DNA of 64,000 nucleotides from Dyadobacter sp. CY347 (GTDB taxonomy: Bacteria > Bacteroidota > Bacteroidia > Cytophagales > Spirosomataceae), in assembly GCF_021502655.1 (NCBI RefSeq), contig NZ_JAKFFT010000009.1:310001-374000 (forward strand), read 5' to 3'. Shown piece after piece: positions 1 to 8,019 of the stretch; position 1 is the stretch's first letter; every line of letters starts with the position of its first letter. The translations under genes and the position numbers were made by a program. The notes beneath the pieces were generated by a model. It did no database searches. It was not told the DNA's origin and worked only from the letters and a program-made list of their open reading frames with translations.

Positions 1-1
1 G

Positions 2-397
2 GAATTTCCGAAAGGTGAAGCATTATTCACATCGATCTGCCAGACTTGCCATGGTGCAGATGGCGCCGGGATCAGGTCGCTTGCACCGCCTTTGAACCAA
101 TCGGAATGGGTTACAGGGAACAAAGAGAAGCTGATTTCTATCATCCTGTACGGCTTAACTGGTCCGGTTAAAGTAAATGGTCGCATTTACCAGACGCCTG
201 AGGTGAGCGGTGATATGCCGGGAATTGGTTATGATAAGGATATGCCTAGCGAAGATATCGCGCAGCTTTTGAGCTTTATCCGAAAATCGTGGCGCAATGA
301 TGCGGATAAGGTGACAACGGAGGAAGTTGAGATAACAAGACGGAAACTAACCGGTCGTGAAAAAGCATTCACCGAAAGTGAGCTGAACGGAATATAG
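2..397 (+). CDS. C-terminal part of a c-type cytochrome domain protein (5' truncated)
   Basis: The reading frame is open from the window's first bases to the stop at 395-397, so only the C-terminal ~131 residues are present. A haem-binding CQTCH motif lies at 38-52, followed by GADGAG, as in class I cytochrome c domains. A likely axial methionine is in the downstream GDMPG segment (near 211-225). A short basic tail with many charged residues follows. In Bacteroidota such domains often sit at the C-terminus of periplasmic sugar dehydrogenase or PVC-type haem proteins, passing electrons onward, but the partner domain lies outside the window. Family: cytochrome c, well supported; the identity of the full protein is not knowable here. 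Confidence 0.8.
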   Translation, partial: EFPKGEALFTSICQTCHGADGAGIRSLAPPLNQSEWVTGNKEKLISIILYGLTGPVKVNGRIYQTPEVSGDMPGIGYDKDMPSEDIAQLLSFIRKSWRNDADKVTTEEVEITRRKLTGREKAFTESELNGI

Positions 398-417
398 GCG
401 GTTAGGGCAGAATGCAC

Positions 418-425
418 TAAGTTTG
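418..425 (+). promoter_or_regulatory. Possible -7 promoter element for the THUMP methyltransferase
   Basis: TAAGTTTG fits the Bacteroidota -7 consensus TAnnTTTG and lies 50 bases upstream of the ATG at 476, outside any coding frame. No TTTG is seen at the expected -33 distance, so this is a weak single-element call. Confidence 0.25.
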
Positions 426-475
426 TTCTTTTATAATAAACAAACGAGCTGGTCGCAGAAGCTCTCACTTTTCGC

Positions 476-1666
476 ATGTCATATTTTACAACACCTTCCC
501 GCGTCATTATCACTTGCCACAAACGTCTTGCGCCCTATCTGGAACAAGAGGTGAAAGACCTGGGCTTTGATATCGAGGAAGCATTTGTTACCGGATTACG
601 GATCAAAGCATCTATAAATGAATGCATTAAACTCAATCTGAATCTCTATTGCGCCAGCCAGGTTCTGTATAGCCTGGGTTCATTTACGGCGCATCATCCC
701 GATGACGTTTACCGGTTCCTGCTGCAAATGCCCTGGGAGGATATCATTGCAGACGAAGGATATTTTTCGGTCACCAGCAATGTTCAGAATCCGACTATTA
801 ACAACAGCATGTTTGCGAACCTGCGGGTTAAAGATGCCATTGTAGACCGGTTCCGGGATAAAAAAGGCACACGCCCCACGACGGGTTCGGACCTGATAGG
901 CACAGTAATCCACTTATTTTGGAAGAATGAATCTGCTGAAATATTCATAGATACATCGGGCGACTCGCTCGCCAGGCACAGTTACCGCAAAATTCCGGGC
1001 AGAGCGCCAATGCTCGAAGCCCTTGCGTCTGCTACCATTCTTGCCAGCCGCTGGGACCGAAACTCAACATTCATCAATCCGATGTGCGGCTCGGGCACTT
1101 TGGCCATTGAAGCAGCATTAATCGCTACAAACAGCCGCCCAGGCCTTTTCAGGGATAATTTCGCATTTATGCACGTGCTCGGTTACGACCAGGAAATTTA
1201 TTACGCTGAGCAGGACAAGCTAGAACAGCAGATCAGGGAAGTGCCGGGCCTGCGCATTATCGCAACAGATTATAGCAATGTGGCCATCGCCAATGCAAAG
1301 AAAAACGCCATTGCCGCAGGCGTCGCTGAAATGATCGATTTTGAATGCTGCGACTTTGCCGATACGGAAGTGCCCCATGAAAACAAGGGCGTATTTTTCA
1401 TCAATCCCGAATATGGCGACAGGCTTGGCGAAATCGCAGAGCTTGAAGAAACATACGCACGGATTGGCGATTTTATGAAACAAAAGTGTGGAGGATATTT
1501 CGGCTATGTCTTCACCGGAAACCTGGACCTTGCCAAGAAAATCGGGTTGAAAGCGAAGCGAAGAATTGAGTTCTACACCAGCACAATCGATTGTCGCTTG
1601 CTGGAATACGAGCTTTACGAGGGAACGAGGAGAAAATTTGAGACGGAACCTGCACCGCTGGCATAA
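476..1666 (+). CDS. THUMP-domain class I SAM-dependent RNA methyltransferase (RlmL N-half type)
   Basis: This 396-residue protein matches the layout of the guanine-N2 methyltransferase half of RlmL. An N-terminal ferredoxin-like/THUMP region (about residues 45-155) is followed by a Rossmann methyltransferase domain with NPMCGSGTLAIEAAL at 201-215 (motif I) and NPEYGDR at 310-316. In E. coli the fused RlmL makes m2G2445 in 23S rRNA; here only the m2G half is present, so that position is the probable but unproven substrate. The catalytic motif is normally NPPYG; here the second proline is glutamate. The gene starts at an ATG preceded by an AT-rich leader and ends 15 bases before the next small gene. 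The family is sure; the target nucleotide is inferred. Confidence 0.85.
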   Translation: MSYFTTPSRVIITCHKRLAPYLEQEVKDLGFDIEEAFVTGLRIKASINECIKLNLNLYCASQVLYSLGSFTAHHPDDVYRFLLQMPWEDIIADEGYFSVTSNVQNPTINNSMFANLRVKDAIVDRFRDKKGTRPTTGSDLIGTVIHLFWKNESAEIFIDTSGDSLARHSYRKIPGRAPMLEALASATILASRWDRNSTFINPMCGSGTLAIEAALIATNSRPGLFRDNFAFMHVLGYDQEIYYAEQDKLEQQIREVPGLRIIATDYSNVAIANAKKNAIAAGVAEMIDFECCDFADTEVPHENKGVFFINPEYGDRLGEIAELEETYARIGDFMKQKCGGYFGYVFTGNLDLAKKIGLKAKRRIEFYTSTIDCRLLEYELYEGTRRKFETEPAPLA

Positions 1667-1681
1667 TTTTTAAACTAACTT

Positions 1682-1882
1682 ATGCATAACCAAATAAAGA
1701 TTGTCATGAAACAGTCACAAAATTCGGGATCAATGCAACAATCGCAAAGTAACCGCAAGCCTGACAATAAAGACAATATCGATAGCAGGCACAAGGAAGA
1801 GGAAATGGTTAAAGGAGACCACATTACAAATAATCACAAAGAGCAGCATAGCAATTCAAAACAGCAGAAACAGCAACAATAG
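1682..1882 (+). CDS. Small hydrophilic Gln/Asn/Lys-rich protein of unknown function
   Basis: A 66-residue frame starts at an ATG 15 bases after the methyltransferase stop; an internal ATG at 1706 is an alternative start. The product is almost free of hydrophobic residues and rich in Q, N, K, H and S, ending in KQQKQQQ, so it should be disordered and soluble. It is followed by an intrinsic terminator (1913-1939), which supports its being the last gene of the transcript. No family is recognised. The biased composition leaves some doubt that it is a real protein. Confidence 0.45.
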   Translation: MHNQIKIVMKQSQNSGSMQQSQSNRKPDNKDNIDSRHKEEEMVKGDHITNNHKEQHSNSKQQKQQQ

Positions 1883-1912
1883 CAGTTGTGAAAAATGCAG
1901 TTTTTTAAAGTA

Positions 1913-1939
1913 GGCCAGGATTCGTTCCTGGCCTTTTTT
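1913..1939 (+). terminator. Rho-independent terminator
   Basis: A perfect 8-bp stem (GGCCAGGA 1913-1920, TCCTGGCC 1926-1933) with a 5-base loop TTCGT is followed at once by six T (1934-1939). It ends the methyltransferase/small protein transcript and lies just before the DUF3891 gene. Confidence 0.85.
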
Positions 1940-1971
1940 GCAATATATATCTCAAAATTCATACAAAAAAT

Positions 1972-2697
1972 ATGATCGTTAACTATCAGGAAAATGCATG
2001 GCAGATCATTTCGCAAAGGGCGCACGGGCTCCTTTCCGGGCAAATTTGTTTTCACTGGAAGCATGAGTTCAGGCCGGAGCGATGGCTCGAAACAATCATC
2101 GCCACGACCGAGCACGATGATGCATTCAACGAATTCGTCAATGATGACACGCTTCTGAATGAGAATGGCGGACCTGTGAATTTCAAAATGCGCAAATTTG
2201 ATGAAAGTAAATGCGAAGAGCTCCTGCAACTGGCCTTATCGAAAAGCCGTTACATTGCGTTGCTTACATCCCAGCATTTGCAGTTTTTATACGAAAAAGA
2301 AACAGATAAAAAGATCATCGCATACTGTTCTAAGCTCAAAAAATGGGATCAGAAATGGCGTAAAGAGGCTGGTCTGGATGAGAAGGAGATCAAAACGTCT
2401 TATGCTATACTGGAATGGTGCGATGCATTTTCCTTGTTGTTATGCCAAAACCTGGTTCCTCCCGAAGGTCGTAAAATCGAGATCAGCGCAGGGCCTGATA
2501 ACCGCAATTACGAACTCTGGTCACCCGCAGAAAATGAATTAAGCGTGACGCCATGGCCGTTCGATGTGGATAGTTTTCAAATGAATTTTGAATCCAAAAC
2601 CATGACCCAATTGAAATTCGACAATGTGGAAGAATTCAGGGAGAAACTGAGAGAAGCGCCGCTTACGTTCCATACTTATGTGATTTCAAAACATTGA
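1972..2697 (+). CDS. DUF3891 family protein
   Basis: The 241-residue product starts MIVNYQENAWQIISQRAHG and continues LLSGQICFHW, the typical N-terminus of DUF3891: a hydrophobic strand, a conserved Q.AHG..SG stretch, then an acidic helical region with HDDAFNEF. Several conserved His/Asp residues (AHG, TTEHDDA) give it the look of an all-helical metal-binding HD-like fold, but no activity is established. There is no signal peptide, so it should be cytosolic. It follows a terminator and precedes a lipoprotein gene by ~90 bases, so it is probably a single-gene unit. Family assignment is by recognition of sequence pattern. Confidence 0.7.
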   Translation: MIVNYQENAWQIISQRAHGLLSGQICFHWKHEFRPERWLETIIATTEHDDAFNEFVNDDTLLNENGGPVNFKMRKFDESKCEELLQLALSKSRYIALLTSQHLQFLYEKETDKKIIAYCSKLKKWDQKWRKEAGLDEKEIKTSYAILEWCDAFSLLLCQNLVPPEGRKIEISAGPDNRNYELWSPAENELSVTPWPFDVDSFQMNFESKTMTQLKFDNVEEFREKLREAPLTFHTYVISKH

Positions 2698-2790
2698 CTA
2701 CACAATGCCCGTTTTATTCAATTTAAAGACCATACATTCGTTCATTAGCTGATTATCGTTCAAACTTTGCCGGTAATGCAGTATATTATT

Positions 2791-3363
2791 ATGAAAACTG
2801 CCCTTTTTTGTGCCTTAATCCTATTTGTAACCGCTTCCTGTGACTGGATCGGCAACACGCCCAGCTTCGGTGACGATTTTATTACTTACACGATCAAAGC
2901 CGGAGAACACGAGGTTGAGAAGAATGTAAATACACCGTTTACTGCCGGTTCAATGCGTTTTCAGGTTGTATTTGATAGTTCCTGCATTTACAAAACGGCT
3001 ATTCCCGAGAATCAGTTTGATATTAACAAGCTATATGGATTTTCGGATTGCAGCTCGCAGCACCAGAACAACAGCGCCAGGTTCGGCTGGAACTGGCAAG
3101 AGGGCAACATTCATATATATGCTTATACATATGCGAATGGCGTCCGGGAAGTTAAAGATCTGGGTACAGCGGAATTAAACGAAACCAATAGCTTCAGAAT
3201 TTCCCTGGAAGACAAAGCTTACATTTTCTCTTACCATGGCGTTGATAGAAAAATGCCACGCCACTGTTCAGGCGGCGTGGGCATTGCTTATAAACTTCTT
3301 CCCTATTTCGGCGGCGATGAAGTTGCGCCCCACGAAATGAAGATTAAAATACGGAATTTGTAA
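2791..3363 (+). CDS. Putative lipoprotein of unknown function
   Basis: Starting at the ATG at 2791 gives a 190-residue protein whose N-terminus, MKTALFCALILFVTASC, is a lipoprotein signal peptide with Cys at position 17; an upstream in-frame start at 2767 would spoil the signal and is rejected. The mature part is mostly beta-strand in character, contains CSSQHQNN and a late HCSGGVG, and has no family I recognise. It should be anchored in the outer or inner membrane facing the periplasm. Its 3' end overlaps the 3' end of treZ by 20 bases on the opposite strand. Confidence 0.65.
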   Translation: MKTALFCALILFVTASCDWIGNTPSFGDDFITYTIKAGEHEVEKNVNTPFTAGSMRFQVVFDSSCIYKTAIPENQFDINKLYGFSDCSSQHQNNSARFGWNWQEGNIHIYAYTYANGVREVKDLGTAELNETNSFRISLEDKAYIFSYHGVDRKMPRHCSGGVGIAYKLLPYFGGDEVAPHEMKIKIRNL

Positions 3364-5179
3364 AAATGGCAAAACTCTCCGGCGGCAGCATAATCAGCCT
3401 GTCTGCCGGCGGCTCGGTAACATTTCCGAATCCATTCCAGACTTCATCAGAAGACGCCAGCAACTTTTTCCAGCCGTTCGTTTGCTCGGGTAACCATGCT
3501 TCACGAACTGATTTCGAGAAATTCAGCACCGCAATAACCTCTTGCTCTGGTGTCCGGCGCCGCAGGGTAATGGTCTCATTAACAGAGTTGGGCTCAACCT
3601 CTATCGCTTCACGATCAGTGCTGCTTAATGCTGGCTGTGTTTTCCTCAGATGGATCAGCTTTTTGTAAAACTGAAACATAATCTGGTGCTGTCCTTCTGC
3701 TGGCAATGACCATTGAAGTTTGGAGTTGTTAAAAGTCTCCTCCGCCATTGGGTCCGGTGCTTCCCCATCCAGGTGAAAAGCAGCGAACTCGCGTTTTCTG
3801 CCTTTTCTGACGGCTTCTGCCAGCTCCGGGTCGGTGTGGCTTACGAAATATTGGAACGGATTACTTTCGCTATACTCTTCTCCCATGAAAAGCATAGGCA
3901 AATAAGGGCTGACGAAAACAGCGCCTGCCAGCAGTTTCTGCATTTCAAAGGAGACAAGCTGGCTTGTCCGCTCGCCCATCATCCGGTTCCCTACATGATC
4001 GTGATTTTGAGAAAATACAACAAACTGCTCTCCCGGATGACCATCCGCTTTTACGCCAAACTTGCGCTTCCGATGCTCCGAAAACGCTCCGTCATATACG
4101 TATGCATCTTTGTATGATTTCGCGAGGGACGTGATAGGTTCAAAATCAGAGTAGTAACCACTTCGCTGCTGCCCGGATGAGACGCGCAATGCATGGTGAA
4201 ATTCGTCAATCCACTGTCCGTCCATCCCATAACCACCTTTCGAAATGGGATTAATGTAGCGTGTATCGTTCAAATCCATTTCTACGATCAGGTAATGTGT
4301 TTTGCCGGTTTCCTTTGCCAGCGCATCAACATGCGTCTTCATTTCCTGTAAGATATGGACCGGACTCATGTCCTTGATCGCATGGACGGCATCCATTCTC
4401 AAAGCATCAATATGGAAATCCCGGAACCACATCAGCACATTTTCCGCAAAATATTCCCTGACACCGTCACACCAGGGCGAGTCAAAATTAAGCGCATCGC
4501 CCCATGGTGTGTTGTATTTATCTGTAAAATATGGACCGTATTGGGGTAACACATTGCCTTCCGGACCAATATGATTGTAAACGACATCCAGGATGACCGC
4601 TATTCCCTTTTCATGACAGGCATTTACCAGGTGTTGCAAAGCCTCCGGCCCGCCGTAAGAATCCTGCACACAATATGGAAGCACACCATCATAACCCCAG
4701 TTTCTGGCACCTGCAAACTGTGAAACGGGCATTATTTCAATTGCATTGATTCCCAGATCAACCAGATAATCCAGTTTACTTTCCATAGCTGCAAATGTGC
4801 CTTCCTCAGTAAACGTCCCGGTGTGCAGCTCGTAAATAATGTAATCTTTCAACGCCACTTGCGGCAGTTCCTGGTCAGTCCATTTGAAGTTCCGCAGGTC
4901 GTAAGCGGCGGATGGTCCATGAACGCCCTTCGGCTGCCACAGCGATGCCGGGTCTGGCAAAGGCTTGTCTTTAACTACAAACTGATATAGGTCGCCCGGT
5001 TTTAATGCGTCCGTCCGCAGCAACCAATAGCCAAATTCCTGTTTTTTTAGCGGAAACTGTTCGTTTGTGTTTTCCAGCTGCAATGATATCTCATCCAGTT
5101 CAGGCGCCCACACTACAACCTGTGCCTCCCCAAACTCATTGAACCGCACGCCCGGTATCCATTTTTCGTTATCAATCAT
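3344..5179 (-). CDS. treZ: Malto-oligosyltrehalose trehalohydrolase
   Basis: TreZ releases trehalose from maltooligosyl-trehalose, the last step of the TreY-TreZ route, in the cytosol. The 611-residue protein has an N-terminal beta-sandwich (E-set) domain to ~residue 100, a GH13 catalytic barrel, and a C-terminal beta domain. Visible catalytic residues are the nucleophile D263 (ALRMDAVHA), acid/base E300 (LIVEMDLND) and D394 (QNHDHVGNR); the NHDxVGNR and QWIDEFHHAL motifs are characteristic of TreZ rather than glycogen branching enzyme. Its start overlaps the stop of the upstream debranching gene by 4 bases (ATGA-type), so the two are translationally coupled. TreY, the partner synthase, is not in this window. 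Confidence 0.93.
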   Translation of the reverse strand: MIDNEKWIPGVRFNEFGEAQVVVWAPELDEISLQLENTNEQFPLKKQEFGYWLLRTDALKPGDLYQFVVKDKPLPDPASLWQPKGVHGPSAAYDLRNFKWTDQELPQVALKDYIIYELHTGTFTEEGTFAAMESKLDYLVDLGINAIEIMPVSQFAGARNWGYDGVLPYCVQDSYGGPEALQHLVNACHEKGIAVILDVVYNHIGPEGNVLPQYGPYFTDKYNTPWGDALNFDSPWCDGVREYFAENVLMWFRDFHIDALRMDAVHAIKDMSPVHILQEMKTHVDALAKETGKTHYLIVEMDLNDTRYINPISKGGYGMDGQWIDEFHHALRVSSGQQRSGYYSDFEPITSLAKSYKDAYVYDGAFSEHRKRKFGVKADGHPGEQFVVFSQNHDHVGNRMMGERTSQLVSFEMQKLLAGAVFVSPYLPMLFMGEEYSESNPFQYFVSHTDPELAEAVRKGRKREFAAFHLDGEAPDPMAEETFNNSKLQWSLPAEGQHQIMFQFYKKLIHLRKTQPALSSTDREAIEVEPNSVNETITLRRRTPEQEVIAVLNFSKSVREAWLPEQTNGWKKLLASSDEVWNGFGNVTEPPADRLIMLPPESFAIFTNSVF

Positions 5180-7362
5180 ATTTTTTGTTGTTCCAATGAA
5201 TGTTTAAAAACAACGATTGACCTGCTATCCACCGTCACGGATGTATCCGGTCCGGATATCTCGCCGTCTTCGGTGACGCAGCCTTCACTCGTATCAATTA
5301 CTTTTCGCCATTCCATTCCGTACTTTTTCGGAGGCAGGGTATATTCCACAGGTTCATAATGTGCGTTGAAGATCATATAAAAGCTATCGTCATAAATCGG
5401 TTCGCCCTTTTTATTCACGTGCCGGATCCCTTTTCCATTTAAGAAAACGGCCAATGATTTAGCATAATCATGATTCCAGTTTTCTTCCGGCATTTCACTT
5501 CCGTCCGGCAGGAACCAGGCAATGTCTTCGAGGCCTTTTCCTTTAATCGGTAACCCACGGAACCAATCCCTTCTCCGGAATGAGCGGTGCGCCTTACTGA
5601 AAGCGATGAGCCTCTGCGTGAATGTCAGTAATTCTGTGTCTGCTTTATCCCAGTTGAGCCAAGAGATCTCATTGTCCTGGCAATATGCATTGTTGTTTCC
5701 ACCCTGCGTCCTCCCCCACTCGTCCCCTGCAACCAGCATAGGAACACCCTGGGACAAGAATAATGTGGTTAGGAAATTGCGTTTTTGCTTGTTTCTTAAC
5801 GCATTCACTTCCGCATCGTCCGATGGCCCCTCAGCGCCACAGTTCCAGGAACGGTTATGATCATCGCCATCATTGTTGTCCTCGCCATTGGCGAAATTAC
5901 GTTTGTCATTATACGATACAAGATCGTTCAGTGTAAACCCGTCGTGCGCCGTGATGAAGTTAATGCTGGCAGTTGGCCTCCGGTATTCTCCTTTATACAA
6001 ATCCGAACTTCCTGTGAAACGCTCCGCGAATTCTGCAAGCATACTGTCGGCACCGCGCCAGTAATCGCGCATGCAATCGCGGTAACGGCCATTCCATTCG
6101 GCCCAGCCGATCGGGAACTTCCCAACCTGGTAACCGTCAAAACCAATATCCCAGGGCTCAGCGATAAGTTTCACTTGTGAAATGATCGGATCCTGGTGGA
6201 TAATATCGAAGAACGCGCTCAGCCTGTCAACCTCATGCAATTCCCTTGCGAGCGTTGAAGCCAGATCGAACCGGAAACCATCGACGTGCATTTCTGTGAT
6301 CCAGTAACGAAGGCTGTCCATGATCAGACGAAGCACACTAGGGAGCCTCGCATTCAATGTATTGCCCGTTCCAGTGTAATCCATGTAATAGCGGCCGTCC
6401 ATCAGTCGGTAATACGACATATTATCAATGCCTCTGAATGATAAAGTGGGGCCCATCTGGTTTCCTTCGCCGGTATGGTTGTAAACCACATCCAGGATAA
6501 CCTCTATTCCCGCCTTATGCATTTCCTTGACCATATTTTTAAACTCGACCACTTGTTGCCCAAGTGTGCCGGAGCTGCTGTAACGCACATCCGGCGCAAA
6601 AAATCCGATTGAGTTATAACCCCAATAGTTGGTTAGTTCGCGTTCTTTAAGGTGTCGGTCAGAAATAAAATGGTGCACAGGCATAAGCTCGACCGCATTT
6701 ACGCCGAGTTCCTGTAAATATTTAATGGAAGCGGGATGCGCCAGACCGGCATAAGTGCCGCGGATTTCCTCAGGGACATCCTCATTTAAAATTGAAAAGC
6801 CCTTTACATGCGTTTCATAGATGATCGTATCATGATAAGGAATTTCCGGTGGCTGAACACCCTCCCAGTCAAAACCTGATTCAATAACCACCGATTTGGG
6901 AATATAAGGTGCACTATCCAGCTCGCTGAAACTCATATCTTCATTCTCATCGCCGATAACATAGCCGAATAGCGCATCATGCCATTGGATCGTTCCCGAA
7001 ATGGATTTTGCATAAGGGTCGATCAAGAGCTTATTGGGATTAAACCTCAGCCCGGCAGATGGTTCGTAGGGCCCGAGAACACGGTAACCATACAACTGGC
7101 CGGGCCTTATACCTGGCACATATACGTGCCACACATGGTGTGAAGCTTCCTGGATTTCTATCTTGATATGCTCACGCTCACTGTCCTGACGCTCGAAAAG
7201 GCACAGTTCAACGCCCGTTGCGTTTTCGGAATAAAGTGCAAAATTGACGCCCTCACCATCATACGTGGCACCAAGTGGATAGGGTTCGCCGGGGTAAACA
7301 GTAATGTTACTATGTTCTGATTTCTTAACAACGTTATTGTTAGATACTTTTTTCATTTTCAA
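5176..7362 (-). CDS. glgX: Glycogen debranching enzyme (isoamylase, GlgX/TreX type)
   Basis: A GH13 enzyme that hydrolyses alpha-1,6 branches of glycogen or limit dextrin. The 728-residue product starts with a CBM48-like domain (YPLGATYDGEGVNFALYS, ~28-110), then the catalytic barrel with nucleophile D366 in DGFRFD, acid/base E402 in IAEPWD and D474 in TAHDGFTL, and a C-terminal beta domain. The AGDEWGRTQ and QDNEISWLNWD motifs are typical of GlgX/TreX. It is the first gene of a two-gene unit with treZ, which suggests that it feeds linear maltodextrin to trehalose synthesis (TreX role) rather than only to glycogen breakdown. The N-terminal ~18 residues are polar and probably disordered. Confidence 0.92.
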   Translation of the reverse strand: MKMKKVSNNNVVKKSEHSNITVYPGEPYPLGATYDGEGVNFALYSENATGVELCLFERQDSEREHIKIEIQEASHHVWHVYVPGIRPGQLYGYRVLGPYEPSAGLRFNPNKLLIDPYAKSISGTIQWHDALFGYVIGDENEDMSFSELDSAPYIPKSVVIESGFDWEGVQPPEIPYHDTIIYETHVKGFSILNEDVPEEIRGTYAGLAHPASIKYLQELGVNAVELMPVHHFISDRHLKERELTNYWGYNSIGFFAPDVRYSSSGTLGQQVVEFKNMVKEMHKAGIEVILDVVYNHTGEGNQMGPTLSFRGIDNMSYYRLMDGRYYMDYTGTGNTLNARLPSVLRLIMDSLRYWITEMHVDGFRFDLASTLARELHEVDRLSAFFDIIHQDPIISQVKLIAEPWDIGFDGYQVGKFPIGWAEWNGRYRDCMRDYWRGADSMLAEFAERFTGSSDLYKGEYRRPTASINFITAHDGFTLNDLVSYNDKRNFANGEDNNDGDDHNRSWNCGAEGPSDDAEVNALRNKQKRNFLTTLFLSQGVPMLVAGDEWGRTQGGNNNAYCQDNEISWLNWDKADTELLTFTQRLIAFSKAHRSFRRRDWFRGLPIKGKGLEDIAWFLPDGSEMPEENWNHDYAKSLAVFLNGKGIRHVNKKGEPIYDDSFYMIFNAHYEPVEYTLPPKKYGMEWRKVIDTSEGCVTEDGEISGPDTSVTVDSRSIVVFKHSLEQQKI

Positions 7363-7549
7363 TATTTTAAGTACAAACTCTCATTTCGCCCCACACGGAA
7401 AACGTCCGCCTGAATCAACATTAACAGACCATCTTCGCCATAATCATTGTTTGAGAACACTATTTGCTATAAAATTATGCCAGTAAGGCGTATAGTGATT
7501 CGGGAAAATATTCTACAAAGCCCCTTTTCAGGAGCATAACATTTATAAT

Positions 7550-7810
7550 ATGGACAAAAACATGTTGCCGGAATTGCTGGCATTTCTGCAAAAAGTGAGC
7601 GAAATGAATGAGGATACCGTTTACGATTCTTCGGAAGAGCATCTGGTGAATGCCATTATCACGCTGGTTAACGAGCAGGGACATACTTCTATCGCAGACG
7701 ACTTTAACACACCATTTATCCATCCGATGATCACAATCCAGAAATGGTCGGCAGAATTAAAGGAAATTATTGAAGAGACATATCGTTCGCAACATTCCGG
7801 GAATGAGTGA
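7550..7810 (+). CDS. Small acidic protein of unknown function
   Basis: An 86-residue frame starts at ATG 7550 and reads MDKNMLPELLAFLQKVSE..., acidic and mainly helical, with a conserved-looking FIHPMITIQKW segment. There is no signal peptide, membrane segment or recognisable domain. It stands alone between the divergent glgX gene and the kinase operon. Normal codon use and a plausible globular composition favour a real gene; the function is unknown. Confidence 0.55.
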   Translation: MDKNMLPELLAFLQKVSEMNEDTVYDSSEEHLVNAIITLVNEQGHTSIADDFNTPFIHPMITIQKWSAELKEIIEETYRSQHSGNE

Positions 7811-8019
7811 AAAGTGCCGAAATTTGCCTTATTTGGTATGATTTTTGTGTAAAATCCACAATATCGATTACTTTACATTGAATTTTTGACTTGTTAATAT
7901 CACTGTATCTTAACTAATTGAATTACAGCGTATACACATGCAGGTTTAATTTAGTATGACAAGATCACTTCTCAACTGACATTAGCAAGGATTTGAATGG
8001 ATAGTTTTTTACCCATATT

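Noticed and set aside
5857-6180. 107-residue open frame on the plus strand inside glgX
   Set aside because: It is antisense to a well-supported GH13 gene with all catalytic motifs; no family resemblance of its own.
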